From Bacteroides acidifaciens (GTDB taxonomy: Bacteria > Bacteroidota > Bacteroidia > Bacteroidales > Bacteroidaceae), in assembly GCF_903181435.1 (NCBI RefSeq), contig NZ_CAEUHO010000001.1, forward strand, positions 62,001 through 126,000: 64,000 nt of DNA. Reading direction: 5' to 3'. Under the pieces are notes generated by a model. That model was not told the DNA's origin. It worked only from the letters and a program-made list of their open reading frames with translations, and did no database searches. Shown here one piece after another: positions 18,201-27,741 of this stretch. Each line of letters starts with the position of its first letter. The stretch's first letter is position 1. The translations under genes were made by a program, and so were the position numbers.

Positions 18201-18327
18201 GCAAAAGCCGTTGTCCATTGCCATGATAGGGACGATGTCGATAGGCACGGCAGTGAGCCTGTTCATCATACCGTTGCTTTACTGGTTCATTTACCGGAAA
18301 AAAGAAGAAGTAAGAAAGTTGAAATAA
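15232..18327 (+). CDS. RND efflux permease A
   Basis: A 1031-residue RND permease with the expected two 6-helix halves and two large periplasmic loops. It starts in canonical style (MIKFLIQRPIAVLMAFTAS). In TM4 the proton-relay Asp407 is present but the next residue is Ser408 (GMMIDSSI) where AcrB has two Asp. In TM10 the AcrB Lys940 position is Ile/Val in GIVINDSIL, a pattern seen in a side branch of RND pumps. It sits between the adaptor and the TolC-like gene and shares the operon with a second permease, suggesting either a mixed trimer or two pumps sharing one adaptor. Substrate is unknown. Confidence 0.9.
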   Translation: MIKFLIQRPIAVLMAFTASFIIGLVTYSTLPISLLPNIAIPEITVQVSAANTSARELENTIVKPLRSQLIQVSTLKDIHSESRDGAGIIRLSFEFGTNTDLAFIEVNEKIDAAMNYLPKETERPKVIKASATDIPVFYLNLTLKNDSAYSTTTTGQQSFLDLCEFAESVIKRRIEQLEEVAMVDVTGLVERQVQIVPDEDKLAMMGLAIGDIESALSSNNVEPGSMTVRDGYYEYNIKFSTLLRTAEDVENIYLRKDDRIVQLKDFCKVNIVPVKEKGVSLSNGKRAVTLAVIKQADENMDKMKESLVGTMEYFQQVYPDIDFSISRNQTELLDYTISNLQQNLSLGFLFICLVAVLFLGDVKSPLVIGLSMVVSIVISFVFFYLCNMSLNIISLAGLILALGMMIDSSIIVTENISQYRERGYSLRRACITGTSEVVTPMLSSSLTTIAVFAPLIFMSGIAGAIFYDQAFSVTVGLMVSYFTGIMLLPVLYLLVYRAGIHTRKWKWLSFKFNNPIKDHTLDRFYDAGVDWVFRHKTFSVLFCVISIPLCVFFFFFIDKERMPDIEENELIVRIEWNENIHVDENRKRVDALFKELDGRSLEQTASVGRQDFILNRERELSSSEAELYFRTETSGEIALLEQEIYRRLKERYPLSVISFSPPETVFEKLFVTGEPDIIAEFYARNRAQAPEAETIRNLEHELAGETGINPTGIAFENQLDLSISKEKLLLYRVSYNELYRVLKTAFRENSVTMLHSYQQYLPINIAGNEKTVNRVLQETLVQTQPDNRGNIEYIPLRELVKVAPAEDLKSIAAGRNGEFVPFDFYGVLDADKLIKDVKQVAGNTGEWDAGFSGSFFSNREMLDELVVILLISLLLMYFILAAQFESFLQPLLVLAEIPIDVAFALLLLWICGHTLNLMSAIGLIVTCGIVINDSILKLDAINELRKSGVPLLEAIHEAGRRRLRPIIMTSLTTIFAMVPLLFSSDMGSELQKPLSIAMIGTMSIGTAVSLFIIPLLYWFIYRKKEEVRKLK

Positions 18328-18355
18328 GTAGCAAATAATAACAAATAGTTCAAAT

Positions 18356-19870
18356 ATGAGAGTTATGAACGGATTATTAAGAATTCCCACCTTTCTCTGT
18401 GTCCTCAGTGTCCTCTGTGGTGAATCCCCGCTGTACGCACAGAAACATCTGGTACTGGACTTGAATCAGACGATTGCTTTGGCCAACGACAGTTCTCTGG
18501 AATCATTCCGCACACAGAATATGTATCTCTCCGGCTATTGGGAATACCGGACATACAAGGCGAACCGCCTACCCAGCCTGACGCTGGACCTTACTCCGGC
18601 GCAATATAACCGGGATATAACGAAACGTTATGATTCGGGCTCCAACCTCGACGTGTACCGCACGCAGCAATCATATTATGCCTACGGCGGACTGAGCGTG
18701 AGGCAGAACCTCGACCTGACCGGGGGTACATTCTATCTGGAATCGAATCTTGCCTATATGCGCAACTTTGGGGATAACAGCGCGACACAACTCACCAGTG
18801 TCCCGATAAGGCTTGGATATTCGCAGAGCCTGGTAGGATACAATCCTTTCAAGTGGGAGCGCCGAATCGAACCGTTGAAATACGAGCGTGTGAAGAAGGA
18901 GTTTCTTTATAACGTGGAGAAAGTCTCGGAAACGGCCACGAACTATTTCTTTTCCCTCGCCATGGCACAGGCTGAATATAAACTGGCAAAGGACAACCTG
19001 GCTTCCACGGATACGCTTTACCGTATCGGGCAGCAACGCCACCGGATAGCCGCCATCTCACAAGCCGACCTGCTGACATTGAAACTGGACCGTGTCAACG
19101 CGCAGAACACCCTTCAGAACAAGGCGAGCGACCTGAAACGGGCGATGTTCTCCTTAGCGTCTTTCCTTAATCTGGATAAGAATACGCAAATCGAACTGCA
19201 ACTCCCTTCCCGTCCGGGCATGATAGAGATTCCGGTGGATGAGGCTTTGAGTTGGGGGAGAAGCAACAACCCCCAATTGCTGGAATTGAGACAGAATGTA
19301 CTGGAAGCGCAGCGGAATGTGGACAAGACAAAGAAAGAATCCCGTTTCAACGCAAGTGTGAATGCGAGTGTCGGTTTTAACCAGGTGGCGGATAATTTCG
19401 GGGATGTGTATCATAAACCGATGCAACAGGATTTGGTGGCGGTCAGTGTTTCCATTCCGTTATTGGATTGGGGTGTCCGCAAAGGCAAGTATAATATGGC
19501 GCGGAATAACCTGAATGTGGTGAAGATTTCGGCACGCCAGGATGAGATTGGCATCGAAGAGGAAGTGATTATGACAGTGAGCGATTTCAATATCCAGCAG
19601 CAGTTGATAGCAAGCGCGGAAGAGGCTTTGGATCTGGCTATACTTGCTTATAATGAGACGAAACAGCGTTTTATCATCGGCAAGGCGGATATAAACAGCC
19701 TGACACTTTCACTCAACAGGCAGCAGCAAGCACAGCGGAATTATATTTCCGCCTTGCAAAACTACTGGCTGAATTATTATAAGATACGCCGGCTTACCTT
19801 GTTCGATTTCGCCGCGAAGCTTTCTCTTTCGGACAGATTCGATTTCAATGGGGGGAAGTTGGTTAAATGA
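18356..19870 (+). CDS. TolC-family outer membrane channel
   Basis: A 504-residue outer-membrane efflux protein with a signal peptide ending near PLYAQKH. Two repeats of TolC-type helices are visible (QTIALANDSSLESFRTQNMY at the start; LDLAILAYNETKQRFIIGKADINSLTLS near the end). It would form the trimeric exit duct for the adaptor and permeases of this operon. It starts 28 bp after permease A and ends 37 bp before permease B. Confidence 0.88.
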   Translation: MRVMNGLLRIPTFLCVLSVLCGESPLYAQKHLVLDLNQTIALANDSSLESFRTQNMYLSGYWEYRTYKANRLPSLTLDLTPAQYNRDITKRYDSGSNLDVYRTQQSYYAYGGLSVRQNLDLTGGTFYLESNLAYMRNFGDNSATQLTSVPIRLGYSQSLVGYNPFKWERRIEPLKYERVKKEFLYNVEKVSETATNYFFSLAMAQAEYKLAKDNLASTDTLYRIGQQRHRIAAISQADLLTLKLDRVNAQNTLQNKASDLKRAMFSLASFLNLDKNTQIELQLPSRPGMIEIPVDEALSWGRSNNPQLLELRQNVLEAQRNVDKTKKESRFNASVNASVGFNQVADNFGDVYHKPMQQDLVAVSVSIPLLDWGVRKGKYNMARNNLNVVKISARQDEIGIEEEVIMTVSDFNIQQQLIASAEEALDLAILAYNETKQRFIIGKADINSLTLSLNRQQQAQRNYISALQNYWLNYYKIRRLTLFDFAAKLSLSDRFDFNGGKLVK

Positions 19871-19907
19871 TGATTCCCATTTATATGAATGATGATAATG
19901 CAAAATT

Positions 19908-22900
19908 ATGGAATCTGAAATAAATAAGTCCCCGAAGGCTTCCGCCTTTACGCTGATTGTGGCTTTTGTCTGTGTGGCGTTGGTCGGGCTGGCGCTTGTT
20001 CCGCTGTTGCCTGTCAAACTGAACCCGTCACGGACGCTGCCCGGCTTCACGGTACGTTTCAGCATGCCCGGCACTTCGGCGCGTGTGGTGGAGATGACGG
20101 CTACCAGTAAACTGGAGGCGATGCTTGCCCGCGTGAAAGGGATTCGGGGAATTTACTCCACTTCGGGAAACGGGTGGGGAAGTATCAGCGTGAATTTGGA
20201 TAAACATGTGGATGCGGCAGTCGCCCGTTTCGAGGCTTCCACCATTATCCGTCAGACGTGGCCGGAGTTGCCGGACGGTGTGAGTTATCCGTATATTCAG
20301 ATGCAGAGTCCGGGACAGAGCAGCCAGTCTCCTTTCATGGCGTTTACAATCAATGCGCCCGCTACGCCCGTATTGATTCAGCAGTATGCGGAAGAGCATA
20401 TAAAAACACGCTTGGCACAGCTTTCGGGGATTTATAAGATTAATCTTAGCGGTGCTACTCCGATGGAGTGGCGGTTGGAGTATGATTCCGAACAGTTGCG
20501 TACGCTTGGGATAAATACGGATGATATCCGTGAGGCAGTCCGGTTGCATTATCAGAAAGAGTTCATGGGGACTTACGATGTAGAGCAGGGCGCTTCGGAC
20601 AAGCAGTGGATACGTCTGGCATTGGTTCCCGAATATGAGAACCGTGAGTTCGACGCGACACGAATACAGGTAAAGATGAAAGACGGACGAATCATCGGAC
20701 TAAATGAACTGGTAAAGGTTTCCCGTGTGGAAGAGCAGCCGCAGAGTTATTACCGGATTAACGGGCTGAACTCGATTTATCTGTCTGTCGTGGCGGAAGA
20801 AACGGCTAACCAGTTGGCGTTGAGCAAGGAAGTGAAAGCGTATATGGATGGTATCCGGTCGTTTCTTCCGGCGGGGTATGAGATTCATACCAGTTATGAC
20901 GCGACGGAGTTTATTCAGGAAGAACTAAACAAGATTTATCTGCGTACGGGAGTGACGGTGGCCATTCTGCTTCTGTTTGTATTGCTGATTACTTTCAGTC
21001 CCAAATATCTGTTTCTGATTGTAGTCAGCCTGTCCGTCAATATAGCGATAGCCGTTATTTTTTATTATGCGTTCGGATTGGAAATGCAGTTGTACTCTTT
21101 GGCAGGTATCACCGTCTCTTTGAATCTTGTGATTGACAATACCATTGTGATGAGCGACCACTATCTGAGGCGCGGGAATCGGAAGGCGTTCATGTCCGTA
21201 CTGGCAGCTACGCTGACGACGATAGGGGCACTGGTTATTATTTTCTTCCTGGATGAGAAGATACGGCTCAATTTGCAGGACTTTGCCGCTGTGGTGATTA
21301 TCAATTTGGGAGTTTCATTATTGGTCGCCCTGTTTTTTGTTCCTTCCCTGATTGATAAAATCGGACTGAAACGGTGGAAGAAAACATCTCTTTCAAAACG
21401 GGGAAGACGGATGGGGAACGTGCGTTCCTTTATGTGGATACGTTCGAAGATGCGGCGGGTTCCAGTTTATTTCAGCCGTTTCTACGGGTGGCTGATAAGG
21501 ATTCTCTGCCGTTGGCGGATGGCGGTCTGCATACTGTTATTGCTGGCTTTCGGATTGCCTGTATTCTTGTTGCCGGAAAAGATGAAGGGGGAAGATAAGT
21601 GGGCGGAAGTTTATAATAAAACGCTGGGTACTTCTGCCTATAAAGAAAAGGTGAAACCGGTTGTGGATAAGGCGTTGGGTGGAAGCCTGCGGCTGTTTAT
21701 ACAAAAGGTGTATGAGGGGAGTTATTTCTCACGGAATGAAGAGGTGGTGCTCCACGCCAATGCCAATCTGCCGAATGGAAGTACACTGGAACAGATGAAC
21801 ACACTGGTTAAGAAGATGGAAACCTATCTGAGCGGATTTAAGGAAATCAGGCAGTTTCAGACGTCTGTGGAAAGTGCCCGCAGGGCATCCATCCATATTT
21901 ATTTTACGAAAGAACATCAGAAAAGCGGTTTCCCCTATACGCTGAAAGCCAATATGATCGGCAAGGCACTCCAACTGGGCGGCGGTGACTGGAGCATCTA
22001 CGGATTGCAGGATCAGGGATTCAGTAATAATGTACGTGAGAATGCGGGCTCCTTCCGGGTGAAGATGTACGGGTACAATTATGACGAGTTGTATGCGCAA
22101 GCAGAAAAGTTGAAAGAAAAGCTGTTGTCCCACCGCCGTATCCGGGAAGTGACTATCGGTTCCGATTTCTCCTGGTGGAAGGATGATTATATGGAATTCT
22201 ATTTCAATCTGGACAAACGACGGATGGCAGAGGAAGGGATTGGAGCCGGGAGACTGTTTTCCGCTATCCGTCCGATATATGGGCGAAATATGGAAATCGG
22301 TTCGGTATTGACGGAAGAAGGAACGGAAAAGATAAAGCTTTCTTCCCGGCAATCGGAAGAACGGGATGTATGGGCTATGCAGTACTATCCTTTCCAGTCA
22401 GGCGGTAAGGAATATAAGATGTCGGAACTGGCCGTCGTGGAGAAAGGGCAAATGCCGCAGGAAGTGGCAAAGGAAAATCAGCAATATCGCTTGTGCCTGC
22501 AATACGAGTATATTGGTTCTTCGGAACAGGGGCATAAACTGCTGAAGAAAGATTTGGAAGAGTTTAACGAGCTTCTTCCGATGGGATATACCGCAAAATC
22601 GGAAGATAACAACTGGTCGTGGGGCGGAAAGGATAATAAGCAATATCGTTTGCTCCTGATTGTAATCGCCATTATTTTCTTTATTACAAGTATCCTGTTC
22701 AATTCGCTGAAACAACCGTTAGCGATTATCTTTGTGATTCCGGTATCTTATATCGGCGTGTTCCTTACATTTTACTGGTTCAAACTGAACTTCGACCAGG
22801 GCGGTTTTGCTTCCTTTGTCCTGCTTTGCGGTATTACGGTAAATGCGAGTATTTATATTCTGAATGAATACAATGCCATCCGTAAACGTTTTCCGCGTCT

Positions 22901-23120
22901 TTCACCGCTCCGGGCCTATGTGAAAGCCTGGAATACGAAAGTGATTCCTATTTTCCTGACGGTCACTTCCACTATCCTGGGCTTTATCCCTTTCATGGTA
23001 GGAGCGGAAAAAGAAGGTTTTTGGTTTCCGTTGGCGGCAGGCACTATCGGTGGATTGATAATGTCCGTAATCGGGGTATTTATTTTCTTACCGGTGCTGA
23101 CGTTGAAGAGAAACAAATGA
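19908..23120 (+). CDS. RND efflux permease B
   Basis: A 1070-residue RND permease, distinct in sequence from permease A. The N-terminus (KASAFTLIVAFVCVALVGLALVPLLPV) is TM1. TM4 has Asp410-Asn411 (LVIDNTIVMSDHY) and TM10 has GITVNASIYIL, so both the second Asp and the TM10 Lys of the AcrB relay are replaced. An additional basic stretch follows TM6 (LKRWKKTSLSKRGRR). Last gene of the operon, 37 bp after the TolC-like gene. Two permeases sharing one adaptor recall MdtBC-type heterotrimers; that comparison is inference. Confidence 0.88.
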   Translation: MESEINKSPKASAFTLIVAFVCVALVGLALVPLLPVKLNPSRTLPGFTVRFSMPGTSARVVEMTATSKLEAMLARVKGIRGIYSTSGNGWGSISVNLDKHVDAAVARFEASTIIRQTWPELPDGVSYPYIQMQSPGQSSQSPFMAFTINAPATPVLIQQYAEEHIKTRLAQLSGIYKINLSGATPMEWRLEYDSEQLRTLGINTDDIREAVRLHYQKEFMGTYDVEQGASDKQWIRLALVPEYENREFDATRIQVKMKDGRIIGLNELVKVSRVEEQPQSYYRINGLNSIYLSVVAEETANQLALSKEVKAYMDGIRSFLPAGYEIHTSYDATEFIQEELNKIYLRTGVTVAILLLFVLLITFSPKYLFLIVVSLSVNIAIAVIFYYAFGLEMQLYSLAGITVSLNLVIDNTIVMSDHYLRRGNRKAFMSVLAATLTTIGALVIIFFLDEKIRLNLQDFAAVVIINLGVSLLVALFFVPSLIDKIGLKRWKKTSLSKRGRRMGNVRSFMWIRSKMRRVPVYFSRFYGWLIRILCRWRMAVCILLLLAFGLPVFLLPEKMKGEDKWAEVYNKTLGTSAYKEKVKPVVDKALGGSLRLFIQKVYEGSYFSRNEEVVLHANANLPNGSTLEQMNTLVKKMETYLSGFKEIRQFQTSVESARRASIHIYFTKEHQKSGFPYTLKANMIGKALQLGGGDWSIYGLQDQGFSNNVRENAGSFRVKMYGYNYDELYAQAEKLKEKLLSHRRIREVTIGSDFSWWKDDYMEFYFNLDKRRMAEEGIGAGRLFSAIRPIYGRNMEIGSVLTEEGTEKIKLSSRQSEERDVWAMQYYPFQSGGKEYKMSELAVVEKGQMPQEVAKENQQYRLCLQYEYIGSSEQGHKLLKKDLEEFNELLPMGYTAKSEDNNWSWGGKDNKQYRLLLIVIAIIFFITSILFNSLKQPLAIIFVIPVSYIGVFLTFYWFKLNFDQGGFASFVLLCGITVNASIYILNEYNAIRKRFPRLSPLRAYVKAWNTKVIPIFLTVTSTILGFIPFMVGAEKEGFWFPLAAGTIGGLIMSVIGVFIFLPVLTLKRNK

Positions 23121-23217
23121 TTGGGATATTTTATATGAATTAAGCGATAAACTGGATATCGAAAAGAAGGACAAACAGATTTTAGGATATATAGCGACCA
23201 ATAAAATAGTTAGATAA
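23107..23217 (+). pseudogene. Short orphan coding remnant
   Basis: An open stretch without a start reads YELSDKLDIEKKDKQILGY then IATNKIVR and a stop. The charged, helical look suggests the C-terminus of a lost protein fused behind permease B, out of its frame. It could also be chance. Confidence 0.25.
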
Positions 23218-23349
23218 GTGGTGAAATGGTTAAAAAGTAAAATATTGTCTTTTTTAGACAAAATATTCGCTTTTTATTTATTAATAAGTGTGTTTATTTG
23301 TAGGCATGATACATATTGGTATGAAGGTCACACATCATTTACAATAGAT

Positions 23350-25641
23350 ATGAAAAGAAAAATGACAATTTTAGGGATACTTTGTATGAGTATGCCAATC
23401 GTAATGGGACAACAAAACTCATTTAGCGATCGAGAACGAAAAACATCCGATATTGCCGTTTATTTGGATACGAATAGACCAATCGAAGAGCGAGTGAAAG
23501 ATGCATTGAACCGGATGACCCTTGAAGAAAAGGTGAAGATGATTCATGCACAGTCTAAATTTAGTTCGGCAGGCGTTCCCCGTCTCGGAATCCCCGAAGT
23601 ATGGGCTACCGACGGTCCTCACGGTATCCGTCCGGAAGTGTTGTGGGATGAATGGGATCAGGCGGGATGGACAAACGACTCCTGTATTGCCTATCCGGCA
23701 CTGACGTGTCTTTCTGCTACATGGAACCCTGAAATGTCACATCTTTATGGGAAAAGTATCGGTGAAGAGGCGCGTTATCGCAAGAAAGACATCTTGTTGG
23801 GTCCCGGTGTGAATATCTACCGTACTCCCTTGAACGGACGTAACTTCGAGTATATGGGAGAAGACCCGTATCTATCCGCCACTATGGTAGTTCCTTACAT
23901 CAAAGGTGTACAAGAGAACGGTGTAGCTGCCTGTGTGAAGCATTATGCCTTGAACAATCAGGAGTTCAACCGCCATACCACCAATGTGCAATTGAGTGAT
24001 CGTGCTCTTTATGAAATATACCTGCCTGCTTTTAAAGCGGCTGTTCAGGAAGGTGGAACATGGTCGATTATGGGCTCTTATAATCTTTATCAGGGGCAGC
24101 ATGCTTGTCACAACAAACATCTACTCAAAGATATTCTTCGTGATGAATGGGGCTTCGACGGCGTTGTAGTGTCCGACTGGGGTGGTGTGCACAACACCGA
24201 ACAGGCTATTCACAATGGTATGGACTTGGAATTTGGTTCCTGGACGAACGGACTGTCTACCGGAACGAGAAATGCGTATGATAATTATTACCTTGCTTTC
24301 CCTTACCTGAAACTGATAAAAGAAGGTAAAGTAGGAACAAAGGAACTGGACGAAAAGGTTAGCAATGTTCTTCGTCTGATATTCCGTACTTCAATGGAGC
24401 CGCACAAACCGTTCGGCTCTTTAGGCTCTCCCGAGCACGGACAAGCCGGACGTCAGATAGCTGAAGAAGGAATTGTATTGTTGCAGAACAACGATAACAT
24501 ATTGCCTATCGATTTGAATAAAACGAAGAAAATAGCAGTGATCGGTGAAAATGCGATAAAGATGATGACTGTGGGCGGTGGTAGTTCTTCTTTGAAAGTG
24601 AAATATGAGATTTCTCCGTTGGATGGACTGAAAAGCCGTGTGGGCTCAAAAGCGGAAGTGGTATATGCCCGTGGGTATGTAGGCGATCCGACAGGAGAGT
24701 ATAACGGTGTGAAAACCGGTCAGGATTTGAAGGACAACCGTTCGGAAGATGAACTGCTCGCAGAGGCTTTGCAAGTGGCTAAAGATGCCGACTATGTTAT
24801 CTTCTTCGGTGGCTTGAACAAGAGCAATCATCAGGATTGTGAAGATTCGGACCGTGCCTCTTTGGGTTTGCCATACGCGCAGGATAGAGTGATAAGCGAA
24901 CTGGCAAAGGTGAATATGAATAAAAACCTGATTGTTGTCAATATCTCCGGCAATGCTGTGGCCATGCCTTGGGTGAATGAAGTGCCTGCTATTGTTCAAG
25001 GTTGGTTCCTGGGGTCGGAAGCCGGAACAGCTCTTGCTTCCGTATTGGTGGGAGACGCTAATCCTTCAGGAAAACTTCCTTTCACTTTCCCTGCAAAACT
25101 GGAAGATGTAGGTGCTCATAAACTGGGCGAATATCCGGGTAATAAAGAAGAGCTGGCACAGTCTAAGCATAGAGGAGACACCATTAATGAAATCTATCGG
25201 GAGGATATTTTCGTAGGTTATCGCTGGGCGGATAAAGAGAAAATCAAACCGTTGTTCCCGTTCGGACACGGATTGAGCTACACTACTTTCGCCTATGGAA
25301 AACCCTCGGCCGACAAGAAAACAATGACAGCAGATGATACCATTTCTTTCACAGTCAATGTGAAGAATACAGGCACTCGTGAAGGTCAAGAGGTTGTTCA
25401 ACTTTATATCAGTGATAAGAAATCCTCGCTCCCTCGTCCGGTAAAAGAGTTGAAAGGTTTCCAAAAAGTGAAACTGGCTCCGGGCGAAGAGAAAGCGGTA
25501 ACGCTGACAATTGATAAGAAAGCATTAAGTTTCTTCGATGATGCAAAACACGAGTGGATAGCCGAACCGGGCAAGTTTGAAGCGGTTATTGGAAGTTCAT
25601 CAAGAGATATTAAGGGAATTGTTCTGTTTGAATTAAAATAA
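23350..25641 (+). CDS. Glycoside hydrolase family 3 (beta-glucosidase-like)
   Basis: A 763-residue GH3 enzyme. I chose ATG 23350 because it gives a signal peptide (MTILGILCMSMPIVMGQQ); an upstream GTG at 23218 would add a poorly hydrophilic extension. The N-terminal TIM barrel holds KHYALNNQE and the catalytic nucleophile Asp276 in GVVVSDWGG; the C-terminal alpha/beta sandwich holds the GGGSSSLK and GLNKSNHQDCEDSDR loops; an fn3-like domain (NVKNTGTREGQEVVQLY) closes the protein. It would release glucose, xylose or related sugars from oligosaccharides in the periplasm. It stands alone, without SusC/D partners. A small hairpin (GTCT/AGAC) lies near 23245. Confidence 0.92.
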   Translation: MKRKMTILGILCMSMPIVMGQQNSFSDRERKTSDIAVYLDTNRPIEERVKDALNRMTLEEKVKMIHAQSKFSSAGVPRLGIPEVWATDGPHGIRPEVLWDEWDQAGWTNDSCIAYPALTCLSATWNPEMSHLYGKSIGEEARYRKKDILLGPGVNIYRTPLNGRNFEYMGEDPYLSATMVVPYIKGVQENGVAACVKHYALNNQEFNRHTTNVQLSDRALYEIYLPAFKAAVQEGGTWSIMGSYNLYQGQHACHNKHLLKDILRDEWGFDGVVVSDWGGVHNTEQAIHNGMDLEFGSWTNGLSTGTRNAYDNYYLAFPYLKLIKEGKVGTKELDEKVSNVLRLIFRTSMEPHKPFGSLGSPEHGQAGRQIAEEGIVLLQNNDNILPIDLNKTKKIAVIGENAIKMMTVGGGSSSLKVKYEISPLDGLKSRVGSKAEVVYARGYVGDPTGEYNGVKTGQDLKDNRSEDELLAEALQVAKDADYVIFFGGLNKSNHQDCEDSDRASLGLPYAQDRVISELAKVNMNKNLIVVNISGNAVAMPWVNEVPAIVQGWFLGSEAGTALASVLVGDANPSGKLPFTFPAKLEDVGAHKLGEYPGNKEELAQSKHRGDTINEIYREDIFVGYRWADKEKIKPLFPFGHGLSYTTFAYGKPSADKKTMTADDTISFTVNVKNTGTREGQEVVQLYISDKKSSLPRPVKELKGFQKVKLAPGEEKAVTLTIDKKALSFFDDAKHEWIAEPGKFEAVIGSSSRDIKGIVLFELK

Positions 25642-26006
25642 GATCTGAATTTTAATATAACTCGTAAGATGTAAATATTTATTGGTATTTCTCGTAGGAA
25701 AGCAATTGAATTGTTTGAAATAAGAGTAAGGAACAGAATAGGGATGGAAATTTCAACTATACTTGGCGATTGTCGGAAAATAAAAAAATGTGTAGTTATA
25801 TTTTTTATTGAAAAGGCTGTTTTGTATATAATAATATTCTGTTGAGCCAAAGCCTAGTACTATTATGGACTTCAAATGGAAAACGAATCTAATACGACTA
25901 GACCTAGATATTGAAAAATATATTATATGGCTGATTAGGGAATTTTTTCTCACTACTTATTTTGGGGGTAGTCAAGCAGGAATGAAGGATGTAAGTATAG
26001 ATTATT
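25642..26006. other. Intergenic, AT-rich, no firm gene
   Basis: 365 bp between the GH3 gene and the RteA-like fragment. A 52-codon open frame from ATG 25865 to 26023 (REFFLTTYFGGSQAGMKD in the middle) overlaps the start of the next gene; I do not recognise it and it may be chance. No perfect TAnnTTTG box and no strong terminator were seen. The boundary between chromosome and conjugative transposon may lie here or further left. Confidence 0.3.
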
Positions 26007-26912
26007 ATGTGTTTAAAAATTAAAATATTCTCGGGATATATTATCTTGATATTCCTGCTTGTCTTGACTATTTATCTTTTTCGTAAGGAACAGATGAAGC
26101 GAAACTATTTGCAACAGGATGAACAGGAACTGCTTCATTTCTGGCATCTGACCGGAGAAGCCTACGCCGGCCTGCTGGATCTGGCCACTTATGGAGAGAC
26201 GGTCAGTGTGTGGGACGAGAACGATCGGGGTACTTATCAGAAAAGGAGAAACGAGGTATGTGGCACATTACAGTCCTTGAAGCAATATGTGCATACATCC
26301 GGACAACGGGTGCGTATAGATTCGCTGTGCCTGCTTCTGGAGAGAAAGGAACAGTTGCTTGACACGGTAATGCATACATTCAGCCGTTTTCGTGAAGCCG
26401 GTGAAATCATAAACCGGAAAATCCCAGTGATTGCATCCCATATCCGCAATGAGAAAGCGCCTGTTGGAGTCAAAGAGGAAGTTCCGAAGAAAAGTTTCTG
26501 GTCCTTCCTCAAACGCAAGAAGAGAAAATCCGTTTATTCGGAACAGAAGGAAAAACGGGAACGGCTGCAACCTGCGGAAAAAGACCGGAAAGTCTCAACT
26601 GCAAGTATGCTTCATTCTTTAAACAGGGAACTGACCGGCCGGCAGGAGACTGAGCGTGAACGTCTGCTGGTACAAATGGAGTATCTGTACAATAACAATA
26701 TGGCATTAAACTGTAGGTTGTATGGTATTATCAAGGATTTTGAATTGGAGACCGACCGGCGCCTTGAGGAACGTTACATGCAGTTCCTTTGGGCACGAGA
26801 CCGGTCCTTTTATACGGTTTCCACTCTTGCCGTCTTTATGGAAAATTTAAAGTCGATTGACTCACTATTATACTCTAAATTGACCCATCAAAAAAATATT
26901 AGATTTAAATAA
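26007..26912 (+). pseudogene. RteA-like sensor kinase, N-terminal fragment cut by IS21
   Basis: The first 277 residues match what I know of the RteA-type sensor kinases of Bacteroides conjugative transposons: a membrane helix near residues 8-24 (IFSGYIILIFLLVLTIYLF), then a helical periplasmic sensor part (LTGEAYAGLLDLATYGE, VHTSGQRVRIDSLCLLL, LLVQMEYLYNNNMALN). The IS21-family element begins at 26839 and replaces the second membrane helix, kinase core and receiver; the last 24 residues are read from IS sequence. No remainder of the gene is found on the far side of the IS. In intact elements RteA with RteB controls transfer functions. Confidence 0.65.
26839..26872. repeat. IS21 terminal inverted repeat, left
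   Basis: 34-bp end matching the inverse of 29446-29479 with one mismatch (GACT here against GACC). It lies inside the reading frame of the interrupted sensor gene. Confidence 0.85.
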
Positions 26913-26967
26913 AGAAAAATGCATTTTAACCCGGGTCATTTTCAATTATAATAATCTACAATATATA

Positions 26968-27741
26968 CTATTTCTTTTTAGCATTAATCTTTCTTACAGA
27001 ATCCCCGGTAAGTTCAATCTTGTGTGCTGTATGTACAATTCTGTCCAGGATTGCGTCAGCTACTGTAGGATCACCAATTGCATCATACCAGCTTTCGACA
27101 GGAAGTTGTGATGTTATTATGATTGATTTTAATCCGTGTCTGTCTTCTATTATTTCCATAAGGATTGACCTTTCCCTGGCATCCAGTCCTATAAGAAACA
27201 GATCGTCAAGAATCAGCAGTTGACACTTTTCTATTTTTTTCATCTCAGATTCTATAGTGCCCTTGTTTTTGGCAATTTTAAGCTGTCCCATAAGCTTTGA
27301 CGCATTTGAATACAAAGTCTTTATTCCATTCTTACATGCCTCATATCCTATGGCTGAAGCTATATAGCTTTTACCTGTACCGGAGCTTCCCGTGATGAAA
27401 ACATTCTGTCCGTCTCTTATAAAATCAAGAGATGCAAGTCTCTCAAGCTGGTTACGGTCAAGGTTACGTTTTATGGTATAGTCTATTTTTTCCATATATG
27501 CCTTATATCTGAAGTTTGCAGACTTTATCAGTCTCTCAATGCTTACATTGCGTCTGTAATCATATTCGCTTTCAAGAAGCCATTTAAGAAACTCATCGTT
27601 TGTCATACCATCAGAGGATGTGGTCCTGCAGTCATTTCTATATGTTTCAAGCATGCCGTAAAAACGTAACTTGGAGAGTAGTTCCATTATTCTGTCCATA
27701 TTTTTTCCGACAGTTCTGCTTGTTTTATTATTACTTGTCAT
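26968..27741 (-). CDS. istB: IS21 helper ATPase IstB
   Basis: A 257-residue AAA+ ATPase of the DnaC-like IstB group. Walker A is GSSGTGKS (residues 118-125) and Walker B is LLILDDLF. I chose the ATG at 27741, which overlaps the istA end by 11 bp, the normal IS21 arrangement; the longer frame upstream belongs to istA sequence. It helps IstA choose target DNA and complete transposition. Appears intact. Confidence 0.92.
   Translation of the reverse strand: MTSNNKTSRTVGKNMDRIMELLSKLRFYGMLETYRNDCRTTSSDGMTNDEFLKWLLESEYDYRRNVSIERLIKSANFRYKAYMEKIDYTIKRNLDRNQLERLASLDFIRDGQNVFITGSSGTGKSYIASAIGYEACKNGIKTLYSNASKLMGQLKIAKNKGTIESEMKKIEKCQLLILDDLFLIGLDARERSILMEIIEDRHGLKSIIITSQLPVESWYDAIGDPTVADAILDRIVHTAHKIELTGDSVRKINAKKK

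Noticed and set aside
17146-18390. Several long minus-strand frames in the RND operon
   Set aside because: G+C-rich codon use leaves the opposite strand open; both permeases are fully explained on the plus strand.
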